The notes beneath the pieces are model-generated. The model searched no databases, was not told where the DNA came from, and worked only from the letters and a program-made list of their open reading frames with translations. DNA of 64,000 nt from NCBI RefSeq assembly GCF_003253565.1, contig NZ_QKUF01000016.1:1-64000 (forward strand), read 5' to 3'. The translations under genes were made by a program, and so were the position numbers. The DNA is from Thermosporothrix hazakensis (GTDB lineage Bacteria > Chloroflexota > Ktedonobacteria > Ktedonobacterales > Ktedonobacteraceae). Shown here one piece after another: positions 1 to 8,103 of this stretch (positions are counted from its first letter, which is position 1; the number at the start of each line of letters is the position of its first letter).

Positions 1-378
1 AATCCAAAGACACCAGCATCGTGCCGTCGTGTCGAGATAGACTGGGACGCCATGTGACTGTAACCATTCTTTGTGTCTGGCTACGCGATTCACTGCTGAC
101 TGATAGAGCAGTGGGTTCCACGCCCCGTTATCGACCTCGCGTTGTGCGCGATTCAGTGCCTGTACGTGATAGACAACCTGAGAATACAGAGGACCAGCAG
201 GCCCCTGTTTCAGCCGCTCGACAAGGCGCCGCACCGCCTCCACATGGTTCACCCCTTTCTCGTCTTTAGGGGGATGTGAGCGTGCATAGCTGAGGAACTG
301 TTGAAGAACATTCAGAGCAGCAGCAACCTCGTCTTTGCAGGCTGTGAATTGCGTGTAGTCTTCTTCATGCTGTTTCAT
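1..378 (-). CDS. Unknown protein, 3' end cut by window start
   Basis: An uninterrupted minus-strand frame runs from an ATG at 378-376 to the window edge, 126 codons without a stop, so only the N-terminal part is visible. A G-rich stretch with GGTAAG lies just before the ATG and may serve as ribosome binding site. The peptide begins MKQHEEDYTQFTACKDEV and is rich in Glu, Gln, Arg and Leu, which suggests an alpha-helical protein. I recognise no catalytic motif, signal peptide or membrane segment. Two tiny frames lie upstream on the same strand (427-609 and 606-734) and could share its transcript. Function unknown. The evidence that it is coding is frame length and composition only. Confidence 0.55.
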   Translation of the reverse strand, partial: MKQHEEDYTQFTACKDEVAAALNVLQQFLSYARSHPPKDEKGVNHVEAVRRLVERLKQGPAGPLYSQVVYHVQALNRAQREVDNGAWNPLLYQSAVNRVARHKEWLQSHGVPVYLDTTARCWCLWI

Positions 379-426
379 CTTACCAACCCCCATAAACTAT
401 AAACTCTTGTCAGTGAATCGGTGATC

Positions 427-609
427 TTAAAACAATAAATTACTTGATTGATTCTTTACTCGTAACTCGTAGAGTGTTGTTTTTCGTCCCTGCAATACGA
501 CACTTCCCTGATATTCATCTTGAGACAACTGCAACCACGCCGGCATCAGATCCAGTTTGAGGCAGAGAGCCGCTATCAGCGTATCAGTTGTCTCTTTTCC
601 TCTTTTTAA
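427..609 (-). CDS. Possible small ORF, start unresolved
   Basis: A 61-codon open minus-strand frame ends with TAA at 427-429 and begins directly after an in-frame TGA at 610-612. It overlaps the end of the preceding 42-aa ORF. An internal ATG at 546-544 would give 39 residues; a CTG at 579 would give about 50. No convincing ribosome binding site marks either. The predicted peptide contains WLQLSQDEYQGSVVLQG, which looks protein-like, but no family is recognised. Translational coupling to the upstream small ORF is possible. Low confidence. Confidence 0.25.
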   Translation of the reverse strand, partial: LKRGKETTDTLIAALCLKLDLMPAWLQLSQDEYQGSVVLQGRKTTLYELRVKNQSSNLLF

Positions 610-734
610 TCAAGCTCTGCAACCAGAGCTCGCAAATGCCCCTGAGCATATACCATCTGATTTTGAAGGTCGCGAAGCTGGACACACGTCAGGGAGACGC
701 ACTTCATCAAGAAGTCACATTCTGTTTTCTGCAT
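606..734 (-). CDS. Small 42-aa helical protein, unknown
   Basis: A short minus-strand gene with ATG at 734-732 and TAA at 606-608. It is preceded by GGAGG seven bases before the start, a strong Shine-Dalgarno sequence and the main support. The product begins MQKTECDFLMKC, contains three cysteines in its first 17 residues and ends with a helical segment (QLRDLQNQMVYAQGHLRAL). No family is recognised. It is followed immediately by another short frame (427-609) and then by the truncated gene at 1-378, so three short co-directional genes may form an operon. It lies divergent to the BTAD regulator at 996. Confidence 0.4.
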   Translation of the reverse strand: MQKTECDFLMKCVSLTCVQLRDLQNQMVYAQGHLRALVAELD

Positions 735-995
735 ACGCTCGCCTCCATGCCTGCCTCTGTCTCCTCAAAGCGAATCCAGTGACGCCAGCAAAGCATGCAG
801 GCAAAAGAACATCGTTCGCTTGTAGTACCATCGGAATACGTTCTTCACGAGAGCCACCTTTTATGGTAATATATGGAAGTGTCAAACAAGATGTACCGTT
901 TTGTGCTATGTTCACTGCCATATGCTTTTCAGAGATCAAACGATCACATCTCCTCTCTGATAGAAGATGTTGCAGAGAAGAGTGAAGAGGTGGTT

Positions 996-2855
996 ATGAG
1001 AGACTTGAACGATCACGACTCCGTCTTGTTCCGGGTCTGGATCCTGGGCCCGTTTTGTGTTGAAAGACGGCTCTCTACTGATGTCTGGGAACCTGTCGAC
1101 GAGAAAGAATGGGGGAGTATCCAGACCTACGCAGGTTACACTAAAAGCCTCCTGGGGTTCTTGCTCACGTACCACAAACGAACAGCGACACGCGCAACGC
1201 TGTTGCAGCGGCTTTGGCCTCATATGGCTTCCGAAACCCCTTTGTACCGAGCAACAGCGAGGCTTCGTGCTCTTCTCTCGACACCGGACAAGCAAAGCCT
1301 GCTGACAACTGGCGAGCGTTTCACAGTTGCGGATCAGGCATCTATCTGGGTCGATGCCGACCACGCCGAAGCGCTTGTCAAAGAAGCGGAAACCATCGGC
1401 CCGACGCAACCAGCTGCAATCCCGCTGCTCGAAGAAGCGTCTGACCTGTTCCAACGGGGGAGGTTTTTGGAGCAGGAGGATGGAACATGGTGCCTGGGAA
1501 GGCGCGGGGAAATCGAGCGACTTGCCTCCCGGTGCCAACACTGGTTGGCAGACGCGTACCTGGCAGCAAAGGACGACAAAGCAGCAGAAGCCATTGCAAA
1601 CCTTCTGTTGCGAGATGATCCGCTGGATGAAACCGGAAGAAGGATCCTGCTGCTCTCCTTGCATCGGCAAGGGCTCCGGCGGGAAGCGGTGCGGGCTTAT
1701 CAGGAAGCAAAGAACCTCTATCAGCAACAAGGCCTTCCCATCCCTGAAGAGATTGAAGCTGTCTATCAGCAGATACAGCGAAATAGACTGAAGGCAAGCG
1801 TAACGGAGGTGAATAGCTGCTCTACATTCTTCAAATACAAACGGCATACTTCATCAATAGTGTCATTAACTATAACAGAAATGCCTTCAACAGAGGCTGA
1901 AAAATATCTCTATTATGATGTGATAGAAAACTCTATTGAATCTCTGAGAAGGCTACTAGCCAAAGGAGAAGTGCATTTTGTTCTCCGTTCGTCCCTCTCT
2001 CTCTATAACAAACTCTTACAGGAATATCCCACTTCAAAAGATATGCACCTCATAGATGCCCTATTTCGTCTTGGTATGCTTGTTGGAGCCGCTCAGGAAT
2101 ATCTCCTCCCGTGGTACCAACGAGATCAAATCGTACTACAGACCTATAACCACATAGAAGACACCGTCCTCCGCAGAGTTGATGGAAGCAACCCGTTTCG
2201 TCATGAATATGCCCGGTTAATGGCGAAACGGGGGCGGCATAATCGAGTGTTGTGGCAGTTTGAAGCAGCTATTAAAGCATGTGAGGATGGACTTACCTCG
2301 CTCCAGGATAGAGATGATCCTTCGCTCCAAACCCATTTTTTCTGTGAGCGTGCTCATATCGAAGCAACTCGTGGTGATGAGTTGGTATGGATGCGTAAAC
2401 TTGAGGAAGCAAGAAAGGGTATTCTTCACCTAAAACCTGCCGATTATGAACGAGCACTCAAACAAGTTGAGTATATACAAGGAGAAGGATATAAGCGCTT
2501 CGCTTTTCATATGCAAAAAGATTTCCCGATGTCTATCAGGGGAAAATATGCACGTTATGCACTTGACTATTTTACCCAATGGCAGGGAATGACGATCGAA
2601 CTTCCTGGTTTTGAGGACCTGGTCTCGCAGGTCTCAAAAGCTCAATGTCTCATTCTTGTTGATGCAGATGAAGCCGTTTCTTTGGCCAGACAATTAGAAA
2701 AGCATGCTGAACAGTATTATCCCTCGCTGCTGGATAAGATCCATCGTGTTCTTTATTTGGCGCAACAAAGATTACACTTGAGTAGCAGTGCTTTCTCACA
2801 CCTTTTTCAAGATGCTTCTCTAGCTGCATATCGCATGGGAAGGAATATCCTCTGA
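996..2855 (+). CDS. Winged-helix/BTAD transcriptional regulator with helical C-terminal region
   Basis: About 619 residues. The N-terminal ~100 residues resemble the winged-helix DNA-binding domain of SARP/AfsR-type activators (FRVWILGPFCVE...; TRATLLQRLWPHM). Residues ~110-265 form a bacterial transcriptional activator domain with its typical helical hairpins (DPLDETGRRILLLSLHRQG). The remaining ~350 residues are helical and poor in motifs, perhaps a TPR-like sensory region. The frame is open from 873, but ATG at 996 is preferred because GAAGAGG precedes it at normal distance and the family N-terminus begins just after. Next downstream, 37 bp away, is a Nudix hydrolase gene, probably in the same transcript. 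The regulated target cannot be read from the sequence. Confidence 0.8.
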   Translation: MRDLNDHDSVLFRVWILGPFCVERRLSTDVWEPVDEKEWGSIQTYAGYTKSLLGFLLTYHKRTATRATLLQRLWPHMASETPLYRATARLRALLSTPDKQSLLTTGERFTVADQASIWVDADHAEALVKEAETIGPTQPAAIPLLEEASDLFQRGRFLEQEDGTWCLGRRGEIERLASRCQHWLADAYLAAKDDKAAEAIANLLLRDDPLDETGRRILLLSLHRQGLRREAVRAYQEAKNLYQQQGLPIPEEIEAVYQQIQRNRLKASVTEVNSCSTFFKYKRHTSSIVSLTITEMPSTEAEKYLYYDVIENSIESLRRLLAKGEVHFVLRSSLSLYNKLLQEYPTSKDMHLIDALFRLGMLVGAAQEYLLPWYQRDQIVLQTYNHIEDTVLRRVDGSNPFRHEYARLMAKRGRHNRVLWQFEAAIKACEDGLTSLQDRDDPSLQTHFFCERAHIEATRGDELVWMRKLEEARKGILHLKPADYERALKQVEYIQGEGYKRFAFHMQKDFPMSIRGKYARYALDYFTQWQGMTIELPGFEDLVSQVSKAQCLILVDADEAVSLARQLEKHAEQYYPSLLDKIHRVLYLAQQRLHLSSSAFSHLFQDASLAAYRMGRNIL

Positions 2856-2892
2856 TGTTTTCTTTCTTCAAGAACAGAAGGAAAGGCCGACT

Positions 2893-3303
2893 ATGGCGAA
2901 AATAAAAGGGACGAATATTATTTTCTTGAACGAAAAAGAACAAGTTCTTTTGCAGTTGCGCGACGATAACCCGGCCATTCCCTATCCGAATATGTGGGCC
3001 CTCCCTGGAGGACATATAGATGCAGGGGAATCTCCTTTTGAATGTATCGTGCGTGAAGCAAAGGAGGAACTGGGAATAGAACTTCATGAGGCAACTCTGT
3101 TTGTTGCCGCCGAACGTGCATATGGAACCGAATACACCTATTGGGCGAAAGCATCTTTTCGCCTTGATCAGATCAGACTCTCAGAGGGACAAAAAGTTCA
3201 GTGGTTCACCTATGAGCAAATACAAGCTATGCATTTGATTTATGAGGATAATGCTATTCTGGATGATTTTTTCAGGAAAAGGCCTTTTGATGTCGTTCGT
3301 TAA
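2893..3303 (+). CDS. Nudix hydrolase
   Basis: 136-residue single-domain Nudix protein. The Nudix box is complete at residues 40-62: Gly40, Glu46, REAKEEL at 54-60, then Gly-Ile. These residues bind Mg2+ and place the nucleoside-diphosphate-linked substrate for hydrolysis. N-terminal strand and WALPGGH loop are as expected for MutT-like enzymes. The substrate (dNTP clean-up, ADP-ribose, nucleotide-sugar) cannot be decided from motifs. It follows the BTAD regulator by 37 bp and precedes a small cupin gene, suggesting one small operon. Cytosolic. Confidence 0.85.
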   Translation: MAKIKGTNIIFLNEKEQVLLQLRDDNPAIPYPNMWALPGGHIDAGESPFECIVREAKEELGIELHEATLFVAAERAYGTEYTYWAKASFRLDQIRLSEGQKVQWFTYEQIQAMHLIYEDNAILDDFFRKRPFDVVR

Positions 3304-3375
3304 GCAAAGAGAAAGGGAAAAGAGAAGGTATGTTTCAAGAGAAGTCATCTTTTAAGAAGCTTTCTATCGGGGGAT

Positions 3376-3690
3376 GTGCCCGTAGAGCCAACCCGGCACG
3401 GCGCCTTGAAACGAGTGCTCGTACGTCATGAGGACGTCAATTCTCCGTTGATGTTTCTCAATGAGGTCTCTGTCCGGCCAGGCGAAGTCATAGCAGCGCA
3501 TCAGCACGAGGATATGGAGGAGGTGTTCTATTTTCTGGAAGGAGAGGGGACGATGCAGATAGAGGACGAAACGCGGCCAGTCACGGCGGGAGATCGCGTG
3601 ATTGTCCCTCACAGGAACCTGCATGTCCTGCAAAATACAGGGAACAAGCACATGCGATTTCTTTGTTTTGGGGTCAAGGTTGTGCAATGA
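3376..3690 (+). CDS. Small cupin-domain protein
   Basis: 104-residue single cupin. Motif 1 is visible as HQHEDMEEVFYFLEGEG (candidate metal ligands: two His and a Glu), and motif 2 lies near GDRVIVPHRNLHVLQN. Such single-domain cupins bind a divalent metal and act as small-molecule sensors, isomerases or dioxygenases; the activity here is not determinable. The start is a GTG because the nearby ATG codons at 3330 and 3374 are out of frame; the preceding GGGGGA is a poor ribosome binding site. It is separated by 72 bp from the upstream Nudix gene. A hairpin terminator lies about 160 bp downstream. Confidence 0.75.
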   Translation: MPVEPTRHGALKRVLVRHEDVNSPLMFLNEVSVRPGEVIAAHQHEDMEEVFYFLEGEGTMQIEDETRPVTAGDRVIVPHRNLHVLQNTGNKHMRFLCFGVKVVQ

Positions 3691-4204
3691 AGGGAGGCGC
3701 TCCCTCCCTCTGGATTGTCAGGCTTCTCTGAAGAGTAAGCTGATCTGCGAGATTTGCTTGTATAAATGTTAGCGAATCAAATATGTCGTTATGTGAAACA
3801 CTGCATGGTCAGTAGAAGAGAGAGGTAGCATAAGACTCACGTTTCTACGGAAGAGCTATCGGGAAGCTGCCCGGTGGCTCTTTTTGAGCGTGACAGCAGG
3901 AGGGTGATGGAGGCGAGCAGGCTGCTTTTGCGCAAGCCAGCGCTCTCTTAGACTATTTCTAGATCATTTCAGGAGTGCATTTTGTTTTCTTGCCGGGAAG
4001 AGCCAGAGGCAAAAGAAGATATGTGCTATGATATAATAGGGGAGGAAAGAAGCAGAATGCTTGAGGTGGAGTGGTGAGGGAAGAGAAGAGGATCCCCGGT
4101 GTACTTGTTGCTTTCCTTTTGCCTGTGAGAGTGGAGACATATCTGTTTTCGCTTGTTTCTATAGCCTGGGGGAAGAGGGTCCCACGAAGAAAGCAAGGCA
4201 ACAT
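3691..4204 (+). other. 514-bp intergenic stretch with candidate structured leader RNA
   Basis: No convincing ORF. The stretch contains TATAAA-like AT-rich sequence near 3760, a purine-rich segment at 3810-3830 and a strong terminator hairpin at 3852-3885. A transcript of roughly 100 nt ending at that terminator is possible. The segment GTTTCTACGG just before the hairpin recalls the conserved core of purine riboswitches, but the downstream half of that motif was not found. It therefore cannot be called as a known riboswitch. Confidence 0.3.
3852..3885 (+). terminator. Rho-independent terminator
   Basis: A 12-bp stem with two G-U wobbles (AGAGCTATCGGG paired with CCCGGTGGCTCT) encloses a 6-nt loop and is followed by a run of T. 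It would end transcription of the BTAD-Nudix-cupin unit, or a short independent RNA. Confidence 0.75.
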
Positions 4205-5455
4205 ATGAACCAGAACAAGCCGCAAAATATCACAGTACAGTCTGAGCGCCTCTTAACAACGCTTGAAAGGATCCTTGCTATCCGGACGATCCAGCTCAAA
4301 CCTGCGTTGCATCAGGCTGCACAATTGATCGGTGAGGCTCTGAAAGCGGAAAAAGTAGATGTGCTCTTTTATGAAACGGAGACGCGCAGCCTCTTCGTGG
4401 TTGAGTCAAACGAATCTCCTATGAGTCAGCGGCAGCGACGCCTTGGCCTTGATCGGTATCCCATTGCCAACCGTGGGCGTGCGGTTGAGGTGTTTCTTAC
4501 CGGGAAATCCTTTCGGGATGGACATGTTGATCGGGATGAGGCAGAACTGCCCGGTGTTCGTACACCACCACCAGAAGGAATGGGGGCCGTCTCTCAGATT
4601 ATTGTGCGTATTGAGAAGGAAGGAAAGCCTGAAGGCGTGTTGATGGCTGCTTCAAGCGAGCCCGACTTTTTTACAGACCTCGATCTGCTTTTTCTGGAAG
4701 CAATCGCTCGCTGGCTTGGTGTTATTGCCCATCGGGCCGAGCTGGTGGAACAGCAGACCCAGGAAGCAACTGAGCGAGGGCGACACCGGGGTGCGGAAGA
4801 ACTGCTGACGGTGATGGCCCATGACCTCAAAAACTATCTGACGCCGCTCAAAACCAGACTTGAGATGATACATCGTCGTATGAAGAAGGATGGCCAAGAA
4901 AAAGATCTTCGAGATATTCAGGCAGCGCTTACAACCATGTATCGCCTTGAGCGTCTGGTTGAGCGTTTGCTTGATGTTGCTCGTCTGGATCAGGGGCTGT
5001 TTGCGCTGAATCGGCAGACATTTAATGGTATGGAGATGCTGCAGGAGATGGCTGTTGCTCTTAGTACAGCAGAAACGCCGATCCACATCGACGGCCCGGA
5101 ACAGGTGCTCCTTTTCGCTGATCCCGATCGTATCCAGCAGATCATAGAAAATTTGCTCGCAAATGCCGTCAAGCATGCGGCGGCGCACACACCTGTGCTC
5201 GTGAAGGTGGGGCGTGAGAAGCGTGATGGGGGCACGTGGGTTCATATCTCGGTGCATAATGATGGAATACCCATTTCATCGGCGCTCCTGACCCACCTCT
5301 TTCAGCCCTTCGTTGCCGGTGCTCGCTCGCAGGGAGTGGGCCTGGGGCTCTATCTGGCGCGGATGATTGCCCATGCGCATCATGGAACGCTGAACGTGAC
5401 CTCAAAGGAAGGTAGCGGAACTGAATTTCTGCTTTCGTTGCCTGAGAGGACGTAA
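4205..5455 (+). CDS. GAF-domain sensor histidine kinase
   Basis: 416-residue soluble histidine kinase. Residues ~15-180 form a GAF-like sensory domain. The H-box follows with the likely phospho-acceptor His206 (VMAHDLKNYLTPLK). The HATPase domain shows the N-box (IIENLLANAVKH, ~313-324), the G1 motif HNDG (351-354) and the G2 motif GVGLGLYLA (377-385). No transmembrane segment is seen, so it probably senses a cytosolic signal. The frame extends upstream to 4061, but ATG at 4205 starts directly before the GAF domain and has a purine-rich leader, so it is preferred. No response regulator gene is adjacent, so the partner must be elsewhere. Confidence 0.85.
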   Translation: MNQNKPQNITVQSERLLTTLERILAIRTIQLKPALHQAAQLIGEALKAEKVDVLFYETETRSLFVVESNESPMSQRQRRLGLDRYPIANRGRAVEVFLTGKSFRDGHVDRDEAELPGVRTPPPEGMGAVSQIIVRIEKEGKPEGVLMAASSEPDFFTDLDLLFLEAIARWLGVIAHRAELVEQQTQEATERGRHRGAEELLTVMAHDLKNYLTPLKTRLEMIHRRMKKDGQEKDLRDIQAALTTMYRLERLVERLLDVARLDQGLFALNRQTFNGMEMLQEMAVALSTAETPIHIDGPEQVLLFADPDRIQQIIENLLANAVKHAAAHTPVLVKVGREKRDGGTWVHISVHNDGIPISSALLTHLFQPFVAGARSQGVGLGLYLARMIAHAHHGTLNVTSKEGSGTEFLLSLPERT

Positions 5456-5499
5456 ATGCATGAAGGTTATTCTGTGCCTTCACTTTGAGTCTCTACGCG

Positions 5500-5661
5500 A
5501 TGATTATCGGCACGAAGATGATGCTGGCATTGCTTATCAGCCGGGGACAAAAAGTGCTGACCGAGTCCTGGTATCGCCTGGCTTTACGCGGAAGCGGGCT
5601 CTTTCTTCTGCTGCTTGGAGCCCTGCTTGTGTGGGAGGGATTGCAGGCATTGTGGCGCTAG
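5500..5661 (+). pseudogene. Remnant of a LysE-type amino acid exporter (C-terminal end)
   Basis: A frame open from 5464 to TAG at 5659-5661, with an internal ATG at 5500, encodes the end of a membrane protein: MIIGTKMMLALLISRG, then a Trp-Tyr-Arg segment and a hydrophobic helix (GLFLLLLGALLVWEG) ending LWR. The two closing helices resemble the C-terminus of LysE/RhtB translocators. The first three or four helices are missing: an in-frame stop at 5461-5463 and the kinase gene lie directly upstream. Interpreted as a truncated exporter left by a deletion. It could alternatively be expressed as a tiny membrane peptide. Confidence 0.45.
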
Positions 5662-5760
5662 CTGCATTGATGTTGATGAATGCGTAGAAACGAGAACATG
5701 TGCCTGTCGCTGCGTTGGCACTCCCCATGTCTGAAGCCAGGCAATGTGAAGGGAGTGGGG

Positions 5761-7062
5761 CTATTCGCTAGCTACTGCTCCCTTGCCATATATACCCAAC
5801 TCAACGCCTAAATTCCGTATGTACGGGTTAGTTGGGTCAAGCTTGTTGAGCATGGTGTAAAGCGATTTTACATCTTCTGCTCCCTGCAGCGAGTGCTTTT
5901 CCCTCGCTGCTTTCAATGCAGTTTTTGCTGACTTTGCGCTCTCCTCGAACTCTCTTGCGATAAGAAACCATTTTGCCTCTGTGATTGGGAGATACATCCC
6001 TTTCGGGTGATGCTGCATTTCGAGGTATTTTTCTGCTGCGACAAGGGACGTTTGTGCGGCTTGCAAATGGCTCTTATTCGCTCGCGTATATGGGGATTTT
6101 AAGGCTTCTACAAGCTCTTCGTCCGAAGTGTGGTACAACGCGAACCGTAAAAGCATCTTCGCTTTTTCGTGATGCACTGCATACATATTAAAAGTGAGAA
6201 ACGTATTATCTTCCTCAAAGTCTTCGTTATACGCCAGCTTCATCGCCTGCTGATGCAATCTCTGACATTGTGTTTCGAGCTGCTTATCCCCTCGTATATA
6301 GTAAGCATTGAGCTCAGCAGAAAGCAGGTGGCAACTACCTTTGAGTGCATTGCTGCGTACGTCTTTTGTGTGCTTTATTGCTGTATCAATATCGTCTTTC
6401 GCCTGTCCGATGCGTCCCTGAATGAGGTGCACCCGAGAGCGTCGATACAGTGCAAGGCTGAATAGTTCTCGATCACGCTTCATTGCAAGATCAACAGCCT
6501 GATTTGCGTACGAAAGGGCTTGCTCGTTCTGTTTATGGTGTTGCGCTATGAATGTAGCATGCTGATAGTATCGACTGAGCAAGTCTATCCAGGCGCTTTT
6601 CTCGGCTTCCGGGGCGTGCTTTACGAGTTCTTCTAGCTCCTGTTGGTGTTTTAAAAATGTATTTGCTGTACCAGGTGTGTATTTACTGTTACTGGCATAC
6701 GCAAGATGAAGATAATCTTCATATAAACCAAACATACTCGACTTTAAGTATTCGGTAACGGACGCTATGCTTGCGAAGTATGCTTCTTCTTCCTGCTCGT
6801 CTATCACACTTCTCCAGGTGAGGCCAAGAAGTCCAGGGGGAATGGTGAGGACTTTGCATAAAAAGATGCGCCTATCCATATCCTCCAGATATTGTTGTTG
6901 TTCCCAATAGGTCACTGTTTGGACGTCAACCCCACAGGCTATAGCAAACGCCTCTCTTGTTTTCCAGCCCGCCCGAACGCGATAATCAGCTATCACCTCC
7001 CCCATATGAGGAAGCCCATACTTTCCCGGGGAGTAGCGTGTATATTGGCCCGATTTTTCCAA
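5761..7062 (-). CDS. XRE-type HTH regulator with TPR-like C-terminus
   Basis: About 433 residues. Residues ~20-75 form a Cro/CI-like helix-turn-helix (MGEVIADYRVRAGWKTREAF, then a recognition segment VDVQTVTYWEQQ). Residues ~130-420 are a series of helical hairpins with TPR spacing (SYANQAVDLAMKRDRELFSLALYRRSR). This architecture is typical of peptide- or metabolite-sensing regulators. The start is TTG at 7062, seven or eight bases after AGGAGGAG. The frame continues to 7131, but that upstream TTG coincides with a consensus -35 element (promoter at 7103-7131), so it cannot be the start. Transcribed alone, toward a degenerate exporter remnant. Target unknown. Confidence 0.8.
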   Translation of the reverse strand: MEKSGQYTRYSPGKYGLPHMGEVIADYRVRAGWKTREAFAIACGVDVQTVTYWEQQQYLEDMDRRIFLCKVLTIPPGLLGLTWRSVIDEQEEEAYFASIASVTEYLKSSMFGLYEDYLHLAYASNSKYTPGTANTFLKHQQELEELVKHAPEAEKSAWIDLLSRYYQHATFIAQHHKQNEQALSYANQAVDLAMKRDRELFSLALYRRSRVHLIQGRIGQAKDDIDTAIKHTKDVRSNALKGSCHLLSAELNAYYIRGDKQLETQCQRLHQQAMKLAYNEDFEEDNTFLTFNMYAVHHEKAKMLLRFALYHTSDEELVEALKSPYTRANKSHLQAAQTSLVAAEKYLEMQHHPKGMYLPITEAKWFLIAREFEESAKSAKTALKAAREKHSLQGAEDVKSLYTMLNKLDPTNPYIRNLGVELGIYGKGAVASE

Positions 7063-7102
7063 TAGTGCGTCTCCTCCTGACGAAACAACCACACTCCTTT
7101 CT

Positions 7103-7131
7103 ATTATACCTCTTAAGTGTACTGAATTCAA
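7103..7131 (-). promoter_or_regulatory. Sigma-70 type promoter of the XRE-TPR gene
   Basis: On the minus strand TTGAAT (7131-7126) and TATAAT (7108-7103) are separated by exactly 17 bp. This near-consensus promoter lies about 35 bp upstream of the TTG start at 7062 and fixes the gene's 5' end. Confidence 0.7.
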
Positions 7132-7252
7132 ATATAAATATCACGTTTATGCTTGCTTGCTTGCTACAATAGAAAACACTTACAGAGTATGAAAATTTTT
7201 ACGTTGATGTTCTATCAGCAAAAAGCATGCTTATAAGCGTGTCATTATAATA

Positions 7253-7858
7253 CTATTGATAGTGCCCAACTTCATACGCTTTATGATTGAATTTCTGAAG
7301 CCATAATTCAACATAGCCCACTTTGAGACGTTGAAATGGGAGATCTTCGAGAAATGATGAGATGCGTTGGTGTGCAAGGGGAAGCTCAGCGGTGCTTTCA
7401 CATTGTATTTCTATCTCCAGAAAGTCACCAAGCTCTTCTACATGATCGATGCTGATCTTCATTGCCTGGTAGGTGTAGATCTGTCGCGTATTTTGAATCG
7501 TTGCAAGAGGAGATAAGGCATTTCGGGCTATAGCCTCTTCAATGGTTGATGCTGGTTGCCAATCGGGAAGAAACGATGCGAAGAGATTGTTCCATGATGC
7601 ATTCATATCTGCTAGAAAGAATGTATGTTCTGTGCTTTGTATGTGGCTTCGATCTTTGTGCTCATTAAACTTGAATTCAAGAACATGTTGATTACGAATG
7701 CGAACAAAAACAGCTTGACGTAATAAATCCCAATTGGCAGTATCATAATAGATATCAGTGTTGTGTATGGTTTTTGGTGCGCTCGACGTTTGCAGCTTAT
7801 AGTGGACTGTATTCAGCATTTCCGGAGTCAGCCGCCCTTTATATTCTACTTCGATCAT
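7253..7858 (-). CDS. CYTH-domain protein (triphosphate-tunnel metalloenzyme)
   Basis: 201 residues, almost entirely one CYTH domain. The N-terminal ExExK signature is present as EVEYK (residues 3-7). Further tunnel strands carry YYDT, VRIRN, LEFKFN, an acidic EELGDFLEIEIQ segment and a final VGYVELWL. These charged residues line a beta-barrel tunnel that binds triphosphate and divalent metal. Known family activities are class IV adenylate cyclase, thiamine-triphosphatase and inorganic tripolyphosphatase; which applies cannot be told. AAGGGA precedes the ATG. The gene follows a Nudix hydrolase on the same strand by about 245 bp, so both may act on phosphorylated nucleotides, but they need not be cotranscribed. 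Confidence 0.8.
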   Translation of the reverse strand: MIEVEYKGRLTPEMLNTVHYKLQTSSAPKTIHNTDIYYDTANWDLLRQAVFVRIRNQHVLEFKFNEHKDRSHIQSTEHTFFLADMNASWNNLFASFLPDWQPASTIEEAIARNALSPLATIQNTRQIYTYQAMKISIDHVEELGDFLEIEIQCESTAELPLAHQRISSFLEDLPFQRLKVGYVELWLQKFNHKAYEVGHYQ

Positions 7859-8103
7859 ATTTATATCCCTTTCTGGCGCAGCTTTGGTCCTGCGCTTGTT
7901 GCTTTCTCGATGGGCTTGTTGTGCTCAATGCGAGCTCGGATGGGCTCTCGCGACGGATGAGCTCCCTCGTCGGCTTGTTGTTGAAGATGATAGCTCAAGC
8001 AACACAACATGCATCTTGCTCTCGCATGATCTCCGTGAAGGACAGGTGTGCTCCTCGCATCTGATTAGAGGGGATATTTGCAACGCATATCAAACGTGCG
8101 GAT

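Noticed and set aside
557-985. 142-codon plus-strand frame
   Set aside because: Low-quality composition, no ribosome binding site, and it opposes the better-supported 42-aa minus-strand ORF.
936-1847. 303-codon minus-strand frame
   Set aside because: Fully antisense to the BTAD regulator; composition looks like a shadow and no ribosome binding site or motif supports it.
3800-3885. Purine riboswitch
   Set aside because: Only one short core-like element matches; the second conserved strand and three-way junction pairing are not found.
5460-5687. 75-codon plus-strand frame after the kinase
   Set aside because: The neighbouring frame encodes recognisable LysE-like helices; this one is its out-of-register shadow.
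7149-7164. GCTT tandem repeat
   Set aside because: Only about three to four short units in an AT-rich promoter region; too short to be significant.
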